A program made the position numbers and the translations under genes. A DNA stretch of 64,000 bases from BOG-908 sp963751795 (GTDB taxonomy: Bacteria; Pseudomonadota; Alphaproteobacteria; Acetobacterales; Acetobacteraceae), in assembly GCA_963751795.1 (NCBI GenBank), contig CAVVVI010000001.1, positions 124,001 through 188,000 on the forward strand, given 5' to 3'. The notes beneath the pieces were generated by a model. It worked only from the letters and a program-made list of their open reading frames with translations. It did not search any database and was not told where the DNA came from. Shown here one piece after another: positions 8,462 to 17,177 of the stretch. How positions within the stretch are numbered: position 1 is the first letter of the stretch; every line of letters begins with the position of its first letter.

Positions 8462-9657
8462 TGCGCGTCGCCCTGGTCGATCCGTCGCTGTTCACGCTGC
8501 CCTACGACGCCGCGCTGGCCGGCGCGCTGCGGGAGGAAGGGGCGCAGGTGACTCTGCACGGCCGCCCGACCGCCCCGCAGGACGGCACACCGGCCTTTCC
8601 CGTCACCCCCACTTTCTACCGCGCCAGCGCCGCCCTGGCCGGCGCCCTGCCGCGACCGCTCCGCCTGGCCGCCAAGGGCATCGACCACGTGGCCTCCATG
8701 CGCCGCCTGCGCCGTATCCTCGCCGCGGCCCGGCCGGACGTGATCCACATGCAGTGGCTGCCGCTGCCCGCCCTGGATGTGCGGCTGCTACCCGCTTTGC
8801 GCCGCCTCGCGCCCATCGTGCTCACCGTGCACGATACCGACCCGTTCAACGGCAACCCCACCGCGCGGCTGCAATCCACGGGGTTCGCCCGGGCACTGGC
8901 CGGCTGCGACCGCCTGATCGTCCACACTGCCCAGGGTGCGGCAAGGCTGGCCGCCATGGGCCTGCCGCCGGCCCGCATCACCCAGATGCCGCACGGCCCG
9001 CTGGCCCAGGCCGCGGCCGCTGCGGCGCCGGACGCCATGGACGGCGAGATCACCTTCACGCTGTTCGGCAAAATCAAGCCGTACAAAGGCGCCGACCTGC
9101 TAATTGACGCCTTCGCCGGCCTGCCCGCACCGCTCCGCGCCCAGGCCCGCCTGCGCATCGTGGGCCAGCCCTATATGGAGCTCGACAGCCTGCGTCAGCG
9201 TGCCGAGGCCACCGGCATCGCCGCCCGCCTCACGCTGGAACCGCGTTTCGTGGACGAGTCCGAGATGGCCGCCATCTTCGCGCCGGGCACCGTCGCCGCC
9301 TTCCCCTACCGCGAAATCGAGGCCAGCGGCGTGCTGTCGCTCGCTTTGGCCCATGGCCGCCCGATCCTGGCCTCCCGGCTGGGCAGCTTCGCCGAAACCA
9401 TCACCGACAGCGTGCAAGGCCGCCTGGTGCCGCCGGGTGACGTGGCCGCCCTCACCGCCGCCATGCGCGCCATCATCGAGGACCGTGCGCTGGCCGCCGG
9501 CTACGCGCGCGCCGCCCACGCACTGGCGCACGCCCAGCCCGGCTGGCCGGAAATCGCCCGGCAAACGCTGGGCCTGTACCGTGCCGCCATCGCCGCGCGC
9601 CCTCTGGCCGCCTCCAACCGCACCGCCGCCCGCCCGGTCGCCAGCGCGCTGTCATGA
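8461..9657 (+). CDS. Family 4 glycosyltransferase (GT-B)
   Basis: A 398-residue GT-B enzyme. The N-terminal half has MRVALVDPSLFTLPYD and an acceptor-side HMQWLPLP. The C-terminal half has the donor-site ITFTLFGKIKPYKGADLLID and EIEASGVLSLALAHGRPIL, which matches the EX7E motif of GT4 retaining transferases. It should act on an NDP-sugar in the cytoplasm. The start overlaps the upstream stop by TGATG, and the stop overlaps the next start by ATGA, placing it in the middle of the EPS operon. The start is unambiguous. Confidence 0.9.
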   Translation: MRVALVDPSLFTLPYDAALAGALREEGAQVTLHGRPTAPQDGTPAFPVTPTFYRASAALAGALPRPLRLAAKGIDHVASMRRLRRILAAARPDVIHMQWLPLPALDVRLLPALRRLAPIVLTVHDTDPFNGNPTARLQSTGFARALAGCDRLIVHTAQGAARLAAMGLPPARITQMPHGPLAQAAAAAAPDAMDGEITFTLFGKIKPYKGADLLIDAFAGLPAPLRAQARLRIVGQPYMELDSLRQRAEATGIAARLTLEPRFVDESEMAAIFAPGTVAAFPYREIEASGVLSLALAHGRPILASRLGSFAETITDSVQGRLVPPGDVAALTAAMRAIIEDRALAAGYARAAHALAHAQPGWPEIARQTLGLYRAAIAARPLAASNRTAARPVASALS

Positions 9658-10604
9658 GCACGCCACCGCGCACCGCGGTCATCTTCCGCACCCATTTCTG
9701 GGACGCTTTCGCGCAACGGCAATTCGACCGGCTCCTCGCGGTGGCGCAGGGCACCACCGTCTTCGTGCTGGTGGACGAGACCAACGGCCCGGTCGCCGGC
9801 ATCGACCACCCGCGCGTGGTGCGCGTCACCGAAGCGGGCCTGCTCGCCATGGGCCTCGCGCGTGCCGGCGAGGGGAACCTGCTGTGGTTCAACGGCGACT
9901 ACCCGCTCTACCGTTTCGCCGAGCTGCACCCCGATTACGACATCTACGTCCAGCTCGAATACGACGTGCTCATCCACCAGCCGATCGCCGCCCTGGCCGC
10001 GCGCATGCAGGAAAAAGGCGTGGATTACGTCGGCCTGACCAAGGGCGAGCCGGTGGATGAATGGTTCTGGCGTGGCACCATGGCCCAGGCCTACCCGGCG
10101 CCGGCAGTGCGCAAGCATCTCATCTGCCTGTGCGCGTTCTCGGCCGCCGCGCTGCGCCACCTTTGGCAGGCGCGCCTCGCGCACGCCGAAGCCTGGCGTG
10201 CCGGCACGCTGACCGTATGGCCGTTCTGCGAGGGCTTCATTCCCACCGAGCTGGCCACCGCCGGCTTCGCGCTCGGCGAGCTCAGCGATTTCGGCGGCAC
10301 GCAGACCTACGACCACTGGCCGCCCTACCTCGAAGCTGACGTGCCCGTCCTGGCCGACCAGACCTTCGTCCACCCGGTGCTCGACGAGGCGCGCTTCATA
10401 GCCAGCCTGCACAAATACCGCATCGGGCTCGCCGGCTACCTCAACCCGGTCAGCCAGTTCCACCGCAAGCTCCGCCGCCTGCCACCGCGCCGCTACGCCA
10501 GCGCGCTCGCCACCAGCTTCGCCACCAAGGCGCGGCGCACGCTGCGTTCGGCCGCCGCCTCACTCGCATCCGCCCGCCCCCGCACCACTGGATCCACGCC
10601 ATGA
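9654..10604 (+). CDS. Uncharacterised GT-like protein of the EPS operon (paralogous to 32670-34442)
   Basis: A 316-residue protein without a standard glycosyltransferase signature. It has an N-terminal strand AVIFRTHFWDAF, a central NGDYPLYRF and YDIYVQLEYDVLIH (about residues 81-113), and a WFWRGT segment. The same order appears in the 590-residue protein at 32.7-34.4 kb: IVRTH, GDYAYY, YDFYWLMEPDVQIH, EFWRWT. I infer a common family with a GT-A-like fold in which E-x-DV replaces DxD. It overlaps both neighbours by ATGA. The specific reaction is unknown. Confidence 0.8.
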   Translation: MSTPPRTAVIFRTHFWDAFAQRQFDRLLAVAQGTTVFVLVDETNGPVAGIDHPRVVRVTEAGLLAMGLARAGEGNLLWFNGDYPLYRFAELHPDYDIYVQLEYDVLIHQPIAALAARMQEKGVDYVGLTKGEPVDEWFWRGTMAQAYPAPAVRKHLICLCAFSAAALRHLWQARLAHAEAWRAGTLTVWPFCEGFIPTELATAGFALGELSDFGGTQTYDHWPPYLEADVPVLADQTFVHPVLDEARFIASLHKYRIGLAGYLNPVSQFHRKLRRLPPRRYASALATSFATKARRTLRSAAASLASARPRTTGSTP

Positions 10605-11764
10605 TCGCCGCCGGCCAATATCGCTACGTCATCGCCGGCAGCGGCTTCTTCGGCGCGGTGATGGCCGAACGTATCGCCACCGTGCTCGGCGAGCCGGTGC
10701 TGGTGATCGAGAAGCGCGACCATTTCGGCGGCAATTCCTTCTCCGAACGCGATCCGGCGACCGGCATCGAATACCACCGCTACGGCACGCATCTGTTCCA
10801 CACCTCGCAGGATGACGTGTGGGCCTGGATCGGCCGCTTCACCGCGTTCAACAACTATCGCCACCGTGTGCTCACCCGCCATGCCGGGCGCATGTACACC
10901 ATGCCGATCAACCTGATGACGCTGAACAATTTCTTCGGCGTCGATCTCAAACCTTCCGAAGCCGCCGCCTTCATTGCCGAACGCGCCGCGCGCGAAGGTA
11001 GCGCGAACCCGCAGAATTTCGAGGAAAAGGCGATCTCGCTGGTCGGCCGCGAGCTGTACGACGCCTTCATCCGCCACTACACCGCGAAGCAGTGGGAAAC
11101 CGATCCGAAGCTGCTGCCGGCCGCCACGATCAGCCGTCTGCCGGTGCGTGCCAGCTACAACGATTTCTATTTCAACGACATCTACGAAGGCCTGCCCGTG
11201 GATGGCTACCACGCCATCTTCGAGCGCATCTTCGCCGACCCGCGCATCGATGTCGTGTGTAATTGCGATTATTTCGACGTGGCGCCCACCCTGCGGCCGG
11301 ATGCCACCATCATCTATACCGGGCCGATCGACCGCTACTTCAACTACCAGTTGGGAACGCTCGGCTGGCGCACGCTCGATTTCGAGATCGAACGGCCGGA
11401 GGTGGAGGATTTCCAGGGCGCCAGCGTGGTGAACTACCCCGACCCGGACGTGCGCTTCACGCGCATCCACGAATTCCGCCATCTGCACCCCGAACGCCGC
11501 TACACGCCGGACCGCACGCTGATCATGCGCGAGTATTCGCGCTTCGCCGCGCGCGAAGACGAGCCGTACTACCCGATCAACACGCCGGCCGACAAAAGCC
11601 TGTACGACGGCTACGCGGCGCTGGCAGCGCGCGAGCCGAACGTGATCTTCGGCGGCCGGCTCGGCACATACCGCTATCTCGACATGCACCAGGCGATCGG
11701 CGCGGCACTCAAGGCGTTCGACCGCGAGTTGATGCCGCGCATCCGCCAGTCCGCCGCCGAGTAA
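10601..11764 (+). CDS. glf: UDP-galactopyranose mutase
   Basis: A 387-residue flavoenzyme that interconverts UDP-galactopyranose and UDP-galactofuranose. It has the FAD-binding YVIAGSGFFGAVMAERIA at the N-terminus and KRDHFGGNSF. The HRYGTHLFHT substrate-loop motif is at about residue 58, and FNNYRHRVLT follows. The C-terminal Glf domain carries EYSRF and RYLDMHQAI. Length matches the bacterial family (about 370-390). It is coupled to the upstream gene by an ATGA overlap. Its presence means this polymer, or another surface glycan, probably contains galactofuranose. Confidence 0.97.
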   Translation: MIAAGQYRYVIAGSGFFGAVMAERIATVLGEPVLVIEKRDHFGGNSFSERDPATGIEYHRYGTHLFHTSQDDVWAWIGRFTAFNNYRHRVLTRHAGRMYTMPINLMTLNNFFGVDLKPSEAAAFIAERAAREGSANPQNFEEKAISLVGRELYDAFIRHYTAKQWETDPKLLPAATISRLPVRASYNDFYFNDIYEGLPVDGYHAIFERIFADPRIDVVCNCDYFDVAPTLRPDATIIYTGPIDRYFNYQLGTLGWRTLDFEIERPEVEDFQGASVVNYPDPDVRFTRIHEFRHLHPERRYTPDRTLIMREYSRFAAREDEPYYPINTPADKSLYDGYAALAAREPNVIFGGRLGTYRYLDMHQAIGAALKAFDRELMPRIRQSAAE

Positions 11765-11841
11765 CGCCGCACCAGCGGCTTGCCGCGCCGCACGGAACGA
11801 TTAAGGTGCCGCCGCGCTAGGATGCTCGAGCGCAGGGCGGG

Positions 11842-12846
11842 GTGATCGTGGACGTGGTGCCGGGCCAGGAGATCGGGGAGCGGGCGGCCGCCTCGCTGGC
11901 CACGCCTGCGCCCCCATTCGACCCGCTGGCCCCCACCGTGTTCCACCAGGGCTGGTGGCTCGATGCCGTCACCGGCGGCGACTACCAGGCCTCCGAAGTG
12001 GTCCAGTCCGGCCGCCGCGTCGGCTGGTTCCCCTACGTCATCGCACCCATCATGCCCGGCCACCGCGTCTGCGGCATGCCCGTGCTCACCCATTTCCTCG
12101 GGCCGGCCATCGATGAGGGCTCGGGTGCGGCCTGCAACCGCGTGCTGCGCCGCGCCCAGATCACCCGCGAGCTGCTGGCGCAGGTGCCGCCCACCAGCGG
12201 CTTCTGGCAGGTGATGCACCGCGGCACCCCCGAAACGCTGGTGTATCAGGAGATGGGCTACGAGGCCGCCGTGCGCTTCACCTTTGAGGTGGGGCCCGCC
12301 CCGCGCGAGGTGCTGTGGCGCAACATGCGCGACAAGGCACGTAATGTGATCCGCCGCGCCGGCGAGCACTACACCGCCATGCCGATGGACGCCGCCGCGT
12401 TCGCGGAGACCTACACCGCCAACCTGGCCCGTGCCGGTGCGCACAGCCGCTACGCGCCGGCCCTGCTGGAACGCGCCTGCCAGGCCGCCATCACACGCGG
12501 CCAGGGTGCCTGCCTTGCGGCCATGGGCACCGATGGCGAGCCCGCGGCCGCCATCTTCTCCGTGTGGGACAGCCAGGCCGCCTACTACCTGCTCTCCACA
12601 AGGCGCGCGGATTCCGGCAACGGCGCGGTCAGCCTGCTGCTGTGGACGGCCATGCAGGATGCCGCCGCGCGCGGGCTGATCTACGATTTCGAGGGTGTGG
12701 TGACGGCGGGCAGCGCGCTGTTCTTCACCGGCTTCGGCGGTGTCATCGTGCCGCGCTTCACGGTCAGCCGCTTCACGCTGGCGCACCGCATCGCGGGCCG
12801 GCTCAGCAACCCGTTCCGCCGCAGCACCCCGCAGCGCTACGCCTGA
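11842..12846 (+). CDS. GNAT/FemAB-like acyltransferase
   Basis: A 334-residue protein with the split-GNAT layout of FemAB/BioF2-like acetyltransferases (Acetyltransf_6). FHQGWWLDAV lies near residue 35. RNMRDKARNVIRRA (about 154-167) is the usual RxxxRxxxR helix. A second half carries ACLAAMGTDGEPAAAIF and AYYLLSTRR. Members of this family often add acyl groups to polysaccharides or peptidoglycan precursors. The start is GTG at 11842; no nearby ATG fits the domain. It follows glf by 77 nt and may belong to the EPS locus. Its last 10 nt overlap the convergent Nnr gene. Confidence 0.8.
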   Translation: MIVDVVPGQEIGERAAASLATPAPPFDPLAPTVFHQGWWLDAVTGGDYQASEVVQSGRRVGWFPYVIAPIMPGHRVCGMPVLTHFLGPAIDEGSGAACNRVLRRAQITRELLAQVPPTSGFWQVMHRGTPETLVYQEMGYEAAVRFTFEVGPAPREVLWRNMRDKARNVIRRAGEHYTAMPMDAAAFAETYTANLARAGAHSRYAPALLERACQAAITRGQGACLAAMGTDGEPAAAIFSVWDSQAAYYLLSTRRADSGNGAVSLLLWTAMQDAAARGLIYDFEGVVTAGSALFFTGFGGVIVPRFTVSRFTLAHRIAGRLSNPFRRSTPQRYA

Positions 12847-14306
12847 GCGCCCGCGACCGCTGGCCCCAGCGCGCGCAGCACGCCAGGCAGCAGATCGGGC
12901 AGATCCTCGGCCAGCAGCCCCGGCCCGAATGCGGCTGCCGCGGCACCGTGCAGCCATACGCCGGCGCATGCCGCGTCGAACGCCTTCATCCCCTGCGCCA
13001 GCAGCCCCAGGATGAAGCCGCCCAGCACGTCGCCTGAACCGGCCGTCGCCAGCGTTGCCGGCGCATTGGCGTTGATGCTGGCCCGCCCGTCCGGGGCGGC
13101 CACAACGGTATCCGCACCCTTCAGCACGAGGGTGGCACCGCTCAGCCGCGCCGCCGCCCGCGCGCGCGTCAGCTTGTCGCCCTCCAGCGTGAACAGCCGC
13201 GCGAACTCGCCCTCATGCGGCGTCAGCACGCAGGGACCGGTAATGGCGGCAAATAGATCGCCCGGCGCGTCGCGGAACACGCTCAGCGCGTCGGCATCCA
13301 GCACCACCGGCCGGCCGGTGCCCAGCAGCGCCAGCGCATGGGCGCGCGTGGGCGGCCCCAGCCCGGCGCCGGGCCCGGCCAGCATGGCGGTGATCCGGGT
13401 GTCGGCCAGCACGCCGGCCAGCGCCGCATCGTCGTCGATCGGCCGCACCATGATGCTGGTCAGCGCTGCGGCGTACACTGCCCAGGCGCTCTGCGGCGCG
13501 GCCACCGTCGTCAGCCCCGCGCCGGCCCGGGCGGCGGCGCGCGCGGCCATGCGCGCCGCGCCGGTCATCACCGCGCCGCCCAGCACCAGCGCATGGCCGC
13601 GGCCGAACTTGTTGCCCTCGGGCCGGGCCGTTGGCAGCGCGCCCTGCCAGGCATCCGGCGTGTTCTCCCGGCAGGTGGCACCCACCGCGTCCAGCGCCGC
13701 CGCCGGCGTGCCGATCGCGGCCACCACCACCTCGCCGCACAGCGTGCGGCCTGGCAGCAGCACGTGGCCCGGCTTCTTGCAGGCGAACGTCACGGTGAAG
13801 GTGGCCGCCACCGCACCGATATCGGCGCCGCTATCGCCCGCCACGCCCGTCGGCACGTCGATGGCCACCAGCACGGCGCCCGCGTCCCGCGCGGCGCCCA
13901 GTGTTGCGCGCACCAGGGCATCGGGCGGGCGGGACAGGCCGGCGCCATACACCGCATCCACCACCAGCCTGGCACCGGCCACCAGCGCCGGGCCGAACGG
14001 CTCCGTCCGACCGCGCCACGCGGCGGCATGGTGCAGCGCTTCCGGCGAGGCGCGCGACAGGTCGCCGGCGAGCGCCACGCGCACGCGCCACCCGGCCTTG
14101 ACGAGCTGGCTGGCCACCACGAAGCCGTCGCCGCCATTATTGCCCGGCCCGCACAGCACCACGGCCGGGCAGGGGGCGACGCGGCGGATGATCTCGGCGG
14201 CCACCGCCCGGCCGGCCGCCTCCATCAACGCCACCGCCGATATGCCGGAAGCCACCGTCAGCCGGTCCGCCTCCGCCATCTGCGCGCAGGTGAGCAGCTT
14301 CGTCAT
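12837..14306 (-). CDS. nnr: Bifunctional NAD(P)H-hydrate epimerase / ADP-dependent NAD(P)H-hydrate dehydratase
   Basis: This two-domain 489-residue protein repairs hydrated NAD(P)H. Residues 1-~210 are the YjeF-N epimerase domain, with CGPGNNGGDGFVVA and VDAVYGAGL. Residues ~220-489 are the ribokinase-like carbohydrate-kinase dehydratase domain, with KFGRGHALVLGG, LTPHEGEFARLF and ATAGSGDVLGG. Start: ATG at 14306, with a GTG nine bases earlier also possible. It is convergent with the acyltransferase gene and overlaps its 3' end by 10 nt. It is divergent from the M16 protease. Confidence 0.95.
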   Translation of the reverse strand: MTKLLTCAQMAEADRLTVASGISAVALMEAAGRAVAAEIIRRVAPCPAVVLCGPGNNGGDGFVVASQLVKAGWRVRVALAGDLSRASPEALHHAAAWRGRTEPFGPALVAGARLVVDAVYGAGLSRPPDALVRATLGAARDAGAVLVAIDVPTGVAGDSGADIGAVAATFTVTFACKKPGHVLLPGRTLCGEVVVAAIGTPAAALDAVGATCRENTPDAWQGALPTARPEGNKFGRGHALVLGGAVMTGAARMAARAAARAGAGLTTVAAPQSAWAVYAAALTSIMVRPIDDDAALAGVLADTRITAMLAGPGAGLGPPTRAHALALLGTGRPVVLDADALSVFRDAPGDLFAAITGPCVLTPHEGEFARLFTLEGDKLTRARAAARLSGATLVLKGADTVVAAPDGRASINANAPATLATAGSGDVLGGFILGLLAQGMKAFDAACAGVWLHGAAAAAFGPGLLAEDLPDLLPGVLRALGPAVAGAQA

Positions 14307-14439
14307 CGGCGGCACCAGGCGCCGCGCGGCGCGCCGTCGCCACCTGCCATGCCCCCGATCCGCCGCATCGCCACGCCTCCGCCTTGGCAGCCCCCAGCCC
14401 CACGCCTAGGGTGCGCGGCCACTCTGCACGGGGTCCCAG

Positions 14440-17121
14440 GTGATCAGAACAGCACGGCCCGCCCTCTCGTTCCTAGCCGGCCTCATGCTGAGCGGCGCCG
14501 CCCTGGCCGCGCCGCCCGGCCCCAGCGGCGCGGTGCCCGACGGCGTGGTGCGCGCTACGCTGGATAACGGCCTGCGCGTCGTGGTGGTGCCCGACCATCT
14601 GGCACCCGTCGTCACCACCGAGCTGAACTACCTCGCCGGCTCCAACGACGCGCCGCCCGGCTTTCCCGGCACCGCCCATGCGCTGGAGCACATGATGTTC
14701 CGCGGCGCCGCGGGGCTCGACCGCGACCAGCTCAGCGAGTTGGGCGCCCTGCTGGGCGGCGACTACAACGCGGACACCACCGAGACGGTGACGCAGTATT
14801 TCTACACCGTGCCCGCCGCCAATCTGGGCGTGGCACTGCATGTCGAAGCGCTCCGCATGGCCGGCCTCAACCTCGAGCAGGCCGACTGGGAGAAGGAACG
14901 CGGCGCCATCGAGCAGGAGGTCAGCCGCGACCTGTCCAGCCCGATCTACACCTATCTGTCGCAGCTGCAGGCGATCCTGTTCGCCGGCACGCCCTACGAG
15001 CACGATGCGCTGGGCACGCGCCCGTCTTTCGACCAGACGGATGCCAAGCGCCTGCGCAGCTTCTACGAAACATGGTACGCGCCCAACAACGCCATCCTGG
15101 TGATCGCCGGCGACGTGGACCCGCAGGCGGCACTGGCCCAGGCGCGCGCTGCGTTCGGCGCCGTGCCGCGCCGCGCGGTGCCGGCCCATGCGCCCACCGC
15201 CGTCAGCCCCGTGCTGTCAAAATCGCTGGCCCTGCCCACCGACTTTCCGGTGGGCCTGGTGACACTCGCCTACCGTATGCCCGGCCAGCGCGCGCCCGAT
15301 TTCGCGGTGGCCGACGTGTTGGGCGACGTGCTCGGCAGCGAGCGCGGTGCGCTCTACACCATGGTCACCAGCGGCCACGCGCTGCTCAGCGAATTCGCCT
15401 ACCAGCCCAAGGCCGATGTCGGCTTCGGCCTGGTCGCCGCCGCCTTCCCCAAGGGCGGCGACGCGGCGCCGGTGCTGGCCGAGATGAAATCCATCCTGGC
15501 CACCATCGCCAAATCGGGCGTGCCGGCCGAGCTGGTGGAAGCGGCCAAGCGGCAGGAGGTGGCGCAGCTCGCCTTCAAAACGAACAGCATCGCCGGCCTG
15601 GCCGAAAGCTGGTCCAACGCGCTGGCCATACGCGGCGCCCAATCGCCCGACGACGTGGCCGCCGCCTACCAGGCAGTCACGCCCGAGCAGGTGAACCGCC
15701 TCGCCGCCCAGCTGCTCGATCCGGCCCACGCGGTCACCGCCATTCTCACGCCGCAGGATTCCGGCAAGCCCGTCGCCGGCAAAGGGTTTGGCGGCGAGGA
15801 ATCCTTCGGCGGCGCGCCGGCCAAGCCGGTCGTGCTGCCGCAATGGGCGTCCGACGCGGTGGAGACGCTGCATCTGCCCGACCTCGGCACGCCCGCCACC
15901 GCCGAGACGCTGCCCAACGGCCTACGCCTGATCGTGCAGCCCGAACATGTGGGCCGCACCGTCAGCGTGTTCGGCCAGGTGCGCCAGGTGACCGAGATGG
16001 AAGAGCCGCCCGGGCGCGATGGCGTGGCCGAGGTGACGGCGAAACTGTTCGATTACGGCACGCAGAAGCACGATCGCCTGGCCTACCAGAAGGCGCTGGA
16101 CGATATCGCCGCGCAATCGACCGCCGGCTCGCGCTTCTCGCTTAAGGTGCTGACGCCGGAGTTCGAGCACGGCATGGCGCTGCTGGCCGAAGCCGAATTG
16201 CAGCCGGCCTTTCCGCCGGACGATTTCGCCGTGGTGCGCCGCCAGGCCGCGCAAAGCCTGGCCGGCCTGCTGCAATCGCCCGACTATCTGTTCAAGCGCG
16301 CCATCCAGGCCGCCGTGCTGCCCGCGTCCGACCCTGCTTTGCGGCAACCGACACCCGCCTCGCTGGCCGCACTCAAGGTGGAGGACGTGCGCGCCTATTA
16401 CGCCGCCGCCTACCGGCCGGATCTCACCACCATCGTGGTCGCCGGCGACGTGACGCCGGAGACCGCGCGCCGCGTGGTAGAAGCGACCTTCGGCCAATGG
16501 CCTGCCCACGGCGCCAAGCCGCAGATCGACCTGCCGCCGGTCGGGCCCAACACCCGCACGGCCGCCCATGTGCCCGACAGCGCCAGCCTGCAGGACACGG
16601 TGGCAATGGCCGAGACCGTGGCCCTGCCGGTGACCGACCCGCAGCGCTACGATCTGATGATCGGCAACACGCTGCTCGGCGGCGGCTTCTCCTCCCGCCT
16701 GTATCGCGACCTGCGCGTGCGCACCGGCTATGTGTACAACGTGGACAGTCAGATCGATTGGAGCCGCACGCGGTGCGACTACAGCGTCAGTTTCGGCGCC
16801 GACCCCGCCAAGGTGGGCCCGGCGCGCGCGCTGCTGGTGGCCGACATCAAGGATCTGCAGGCGCACGCCGTCAACGATACCGAACTGAACCGCGCCAAGG
16901 CGCAGATGCTGCGCCGCCTGCCGATGCAGCGCGCCAGCGTGGACGGGCTGGCCGCACTCGATCTGCGCCTGGTCGATCTGGGCCTGCCACTCGATACGCC
17001 GCAGACCGCGGCACGGCATTATTTCGATGCCACCGCCGAACAGGTGCGCGCCGCCTTCGTCAAATACCTGCGGCCGGACGATCTGGCCGAAATCGTGAAA
17101 GGCCCGGCCGTGTCGCAATGA
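14440..17121 (+). CDS. M16 (insulinase/pitrilysin-like) zinc protease, tandem-domain, secreted
   Basis: This 893-residue protein starts with a signal peptide (LSFLAGLMLSGAALA, cleavage near residue 23). The first M16 domain has the inverted zinc motif HALEH at about residues 80-84. The distal zinc-ligand glutamate lies in the ERGAIEQEV stretch. The second domain (about 480-890) lacks HxxEH and is presumably the structural half, as is usual in this family. It should degrade peptides in the periplasm. Start is a GTG at 14440 with only a weak Shine-Dalgarno, chosen because the signal peptide begins there. It ends 56 nt before maeB. Confidence 0.92.
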   Translation: MIRTARPALSFLAGLMLSGAALAAPPGPSGAVPDGVVRATLDNGLRVVVVPDHLAPVVTTELNYLAGSNDAPPGFPGTAHALEHMMFRGAAGLDRDQLSELGALLGGDYNADTTETVTQYFYTVPAANLGVALHVEALRMAGLNLEQADWEKERGAIEQEVSRDLSSPIYTYLSQLQAILFAGTPYEHDALGTRPSFDQTDAKRLRSFYETWYAPNNAILVIAGDVDPQAALAQARAAFGAVPRRAVPAHAPTAVSPVLSKSLALPTDFPVGLVTLAYRMPGQRAPDFAVADVLGDVLGSERGALYTMVTSGHALLSEFAYQPKADVGFGLVAAAFPKGGDAAPVLAEMKSILATIAKSGVPAELVEAAKRQEVAQLAFKTNSIAGLAESWSNALAIRGAQSPDDVAAAYQAVTPEQVNRLAAQLLDPAHAVTAILTPQDSGKPVAGKGFGGEESFGGAPAKPVVLPQWASDAVETLHLPDLGTPATAETLPNGLRLIVQPEHVGRTVSVFGQVRQVTEMEEPPGRDGVAEVTAKLFDYGTQKHDRLAYQKALDDIAAQSTAGSRFSLKVLTPEFEHGMALLAEAELQPAFPPDDFAVVRRQAAQSLAGLLQSPDYLFKRAIQAAVLPASDPALRQPTPASLAALKVEDVRAYYAAAYRPDLTTIVVAGDVTPETARRVVEATFGQWPAHGAKPQIDLPPVGPNTRTAAHVPDSASLQDTVAMAETVALPVTDPQRYDLMIGNTLLGGGFSSRLYRDLRVRTGYVYNVDSQIDWSRTRCDYSVSFGADPAKVGPARALLVADIKDLQAHAVNDTELNRAKAQMLRRLPMQRASVDGLAALDLRLVDLGLPLDTPQTAARHYFDATAEQVRAAFVKYLRPDDLAEIVKGPAVSQ

Positions 17122-17177
17122 TCGCGGGCTGACACCGCCCGCCCGAAGCCAAGCCGCGCTTACCGGAGATTGCCAGA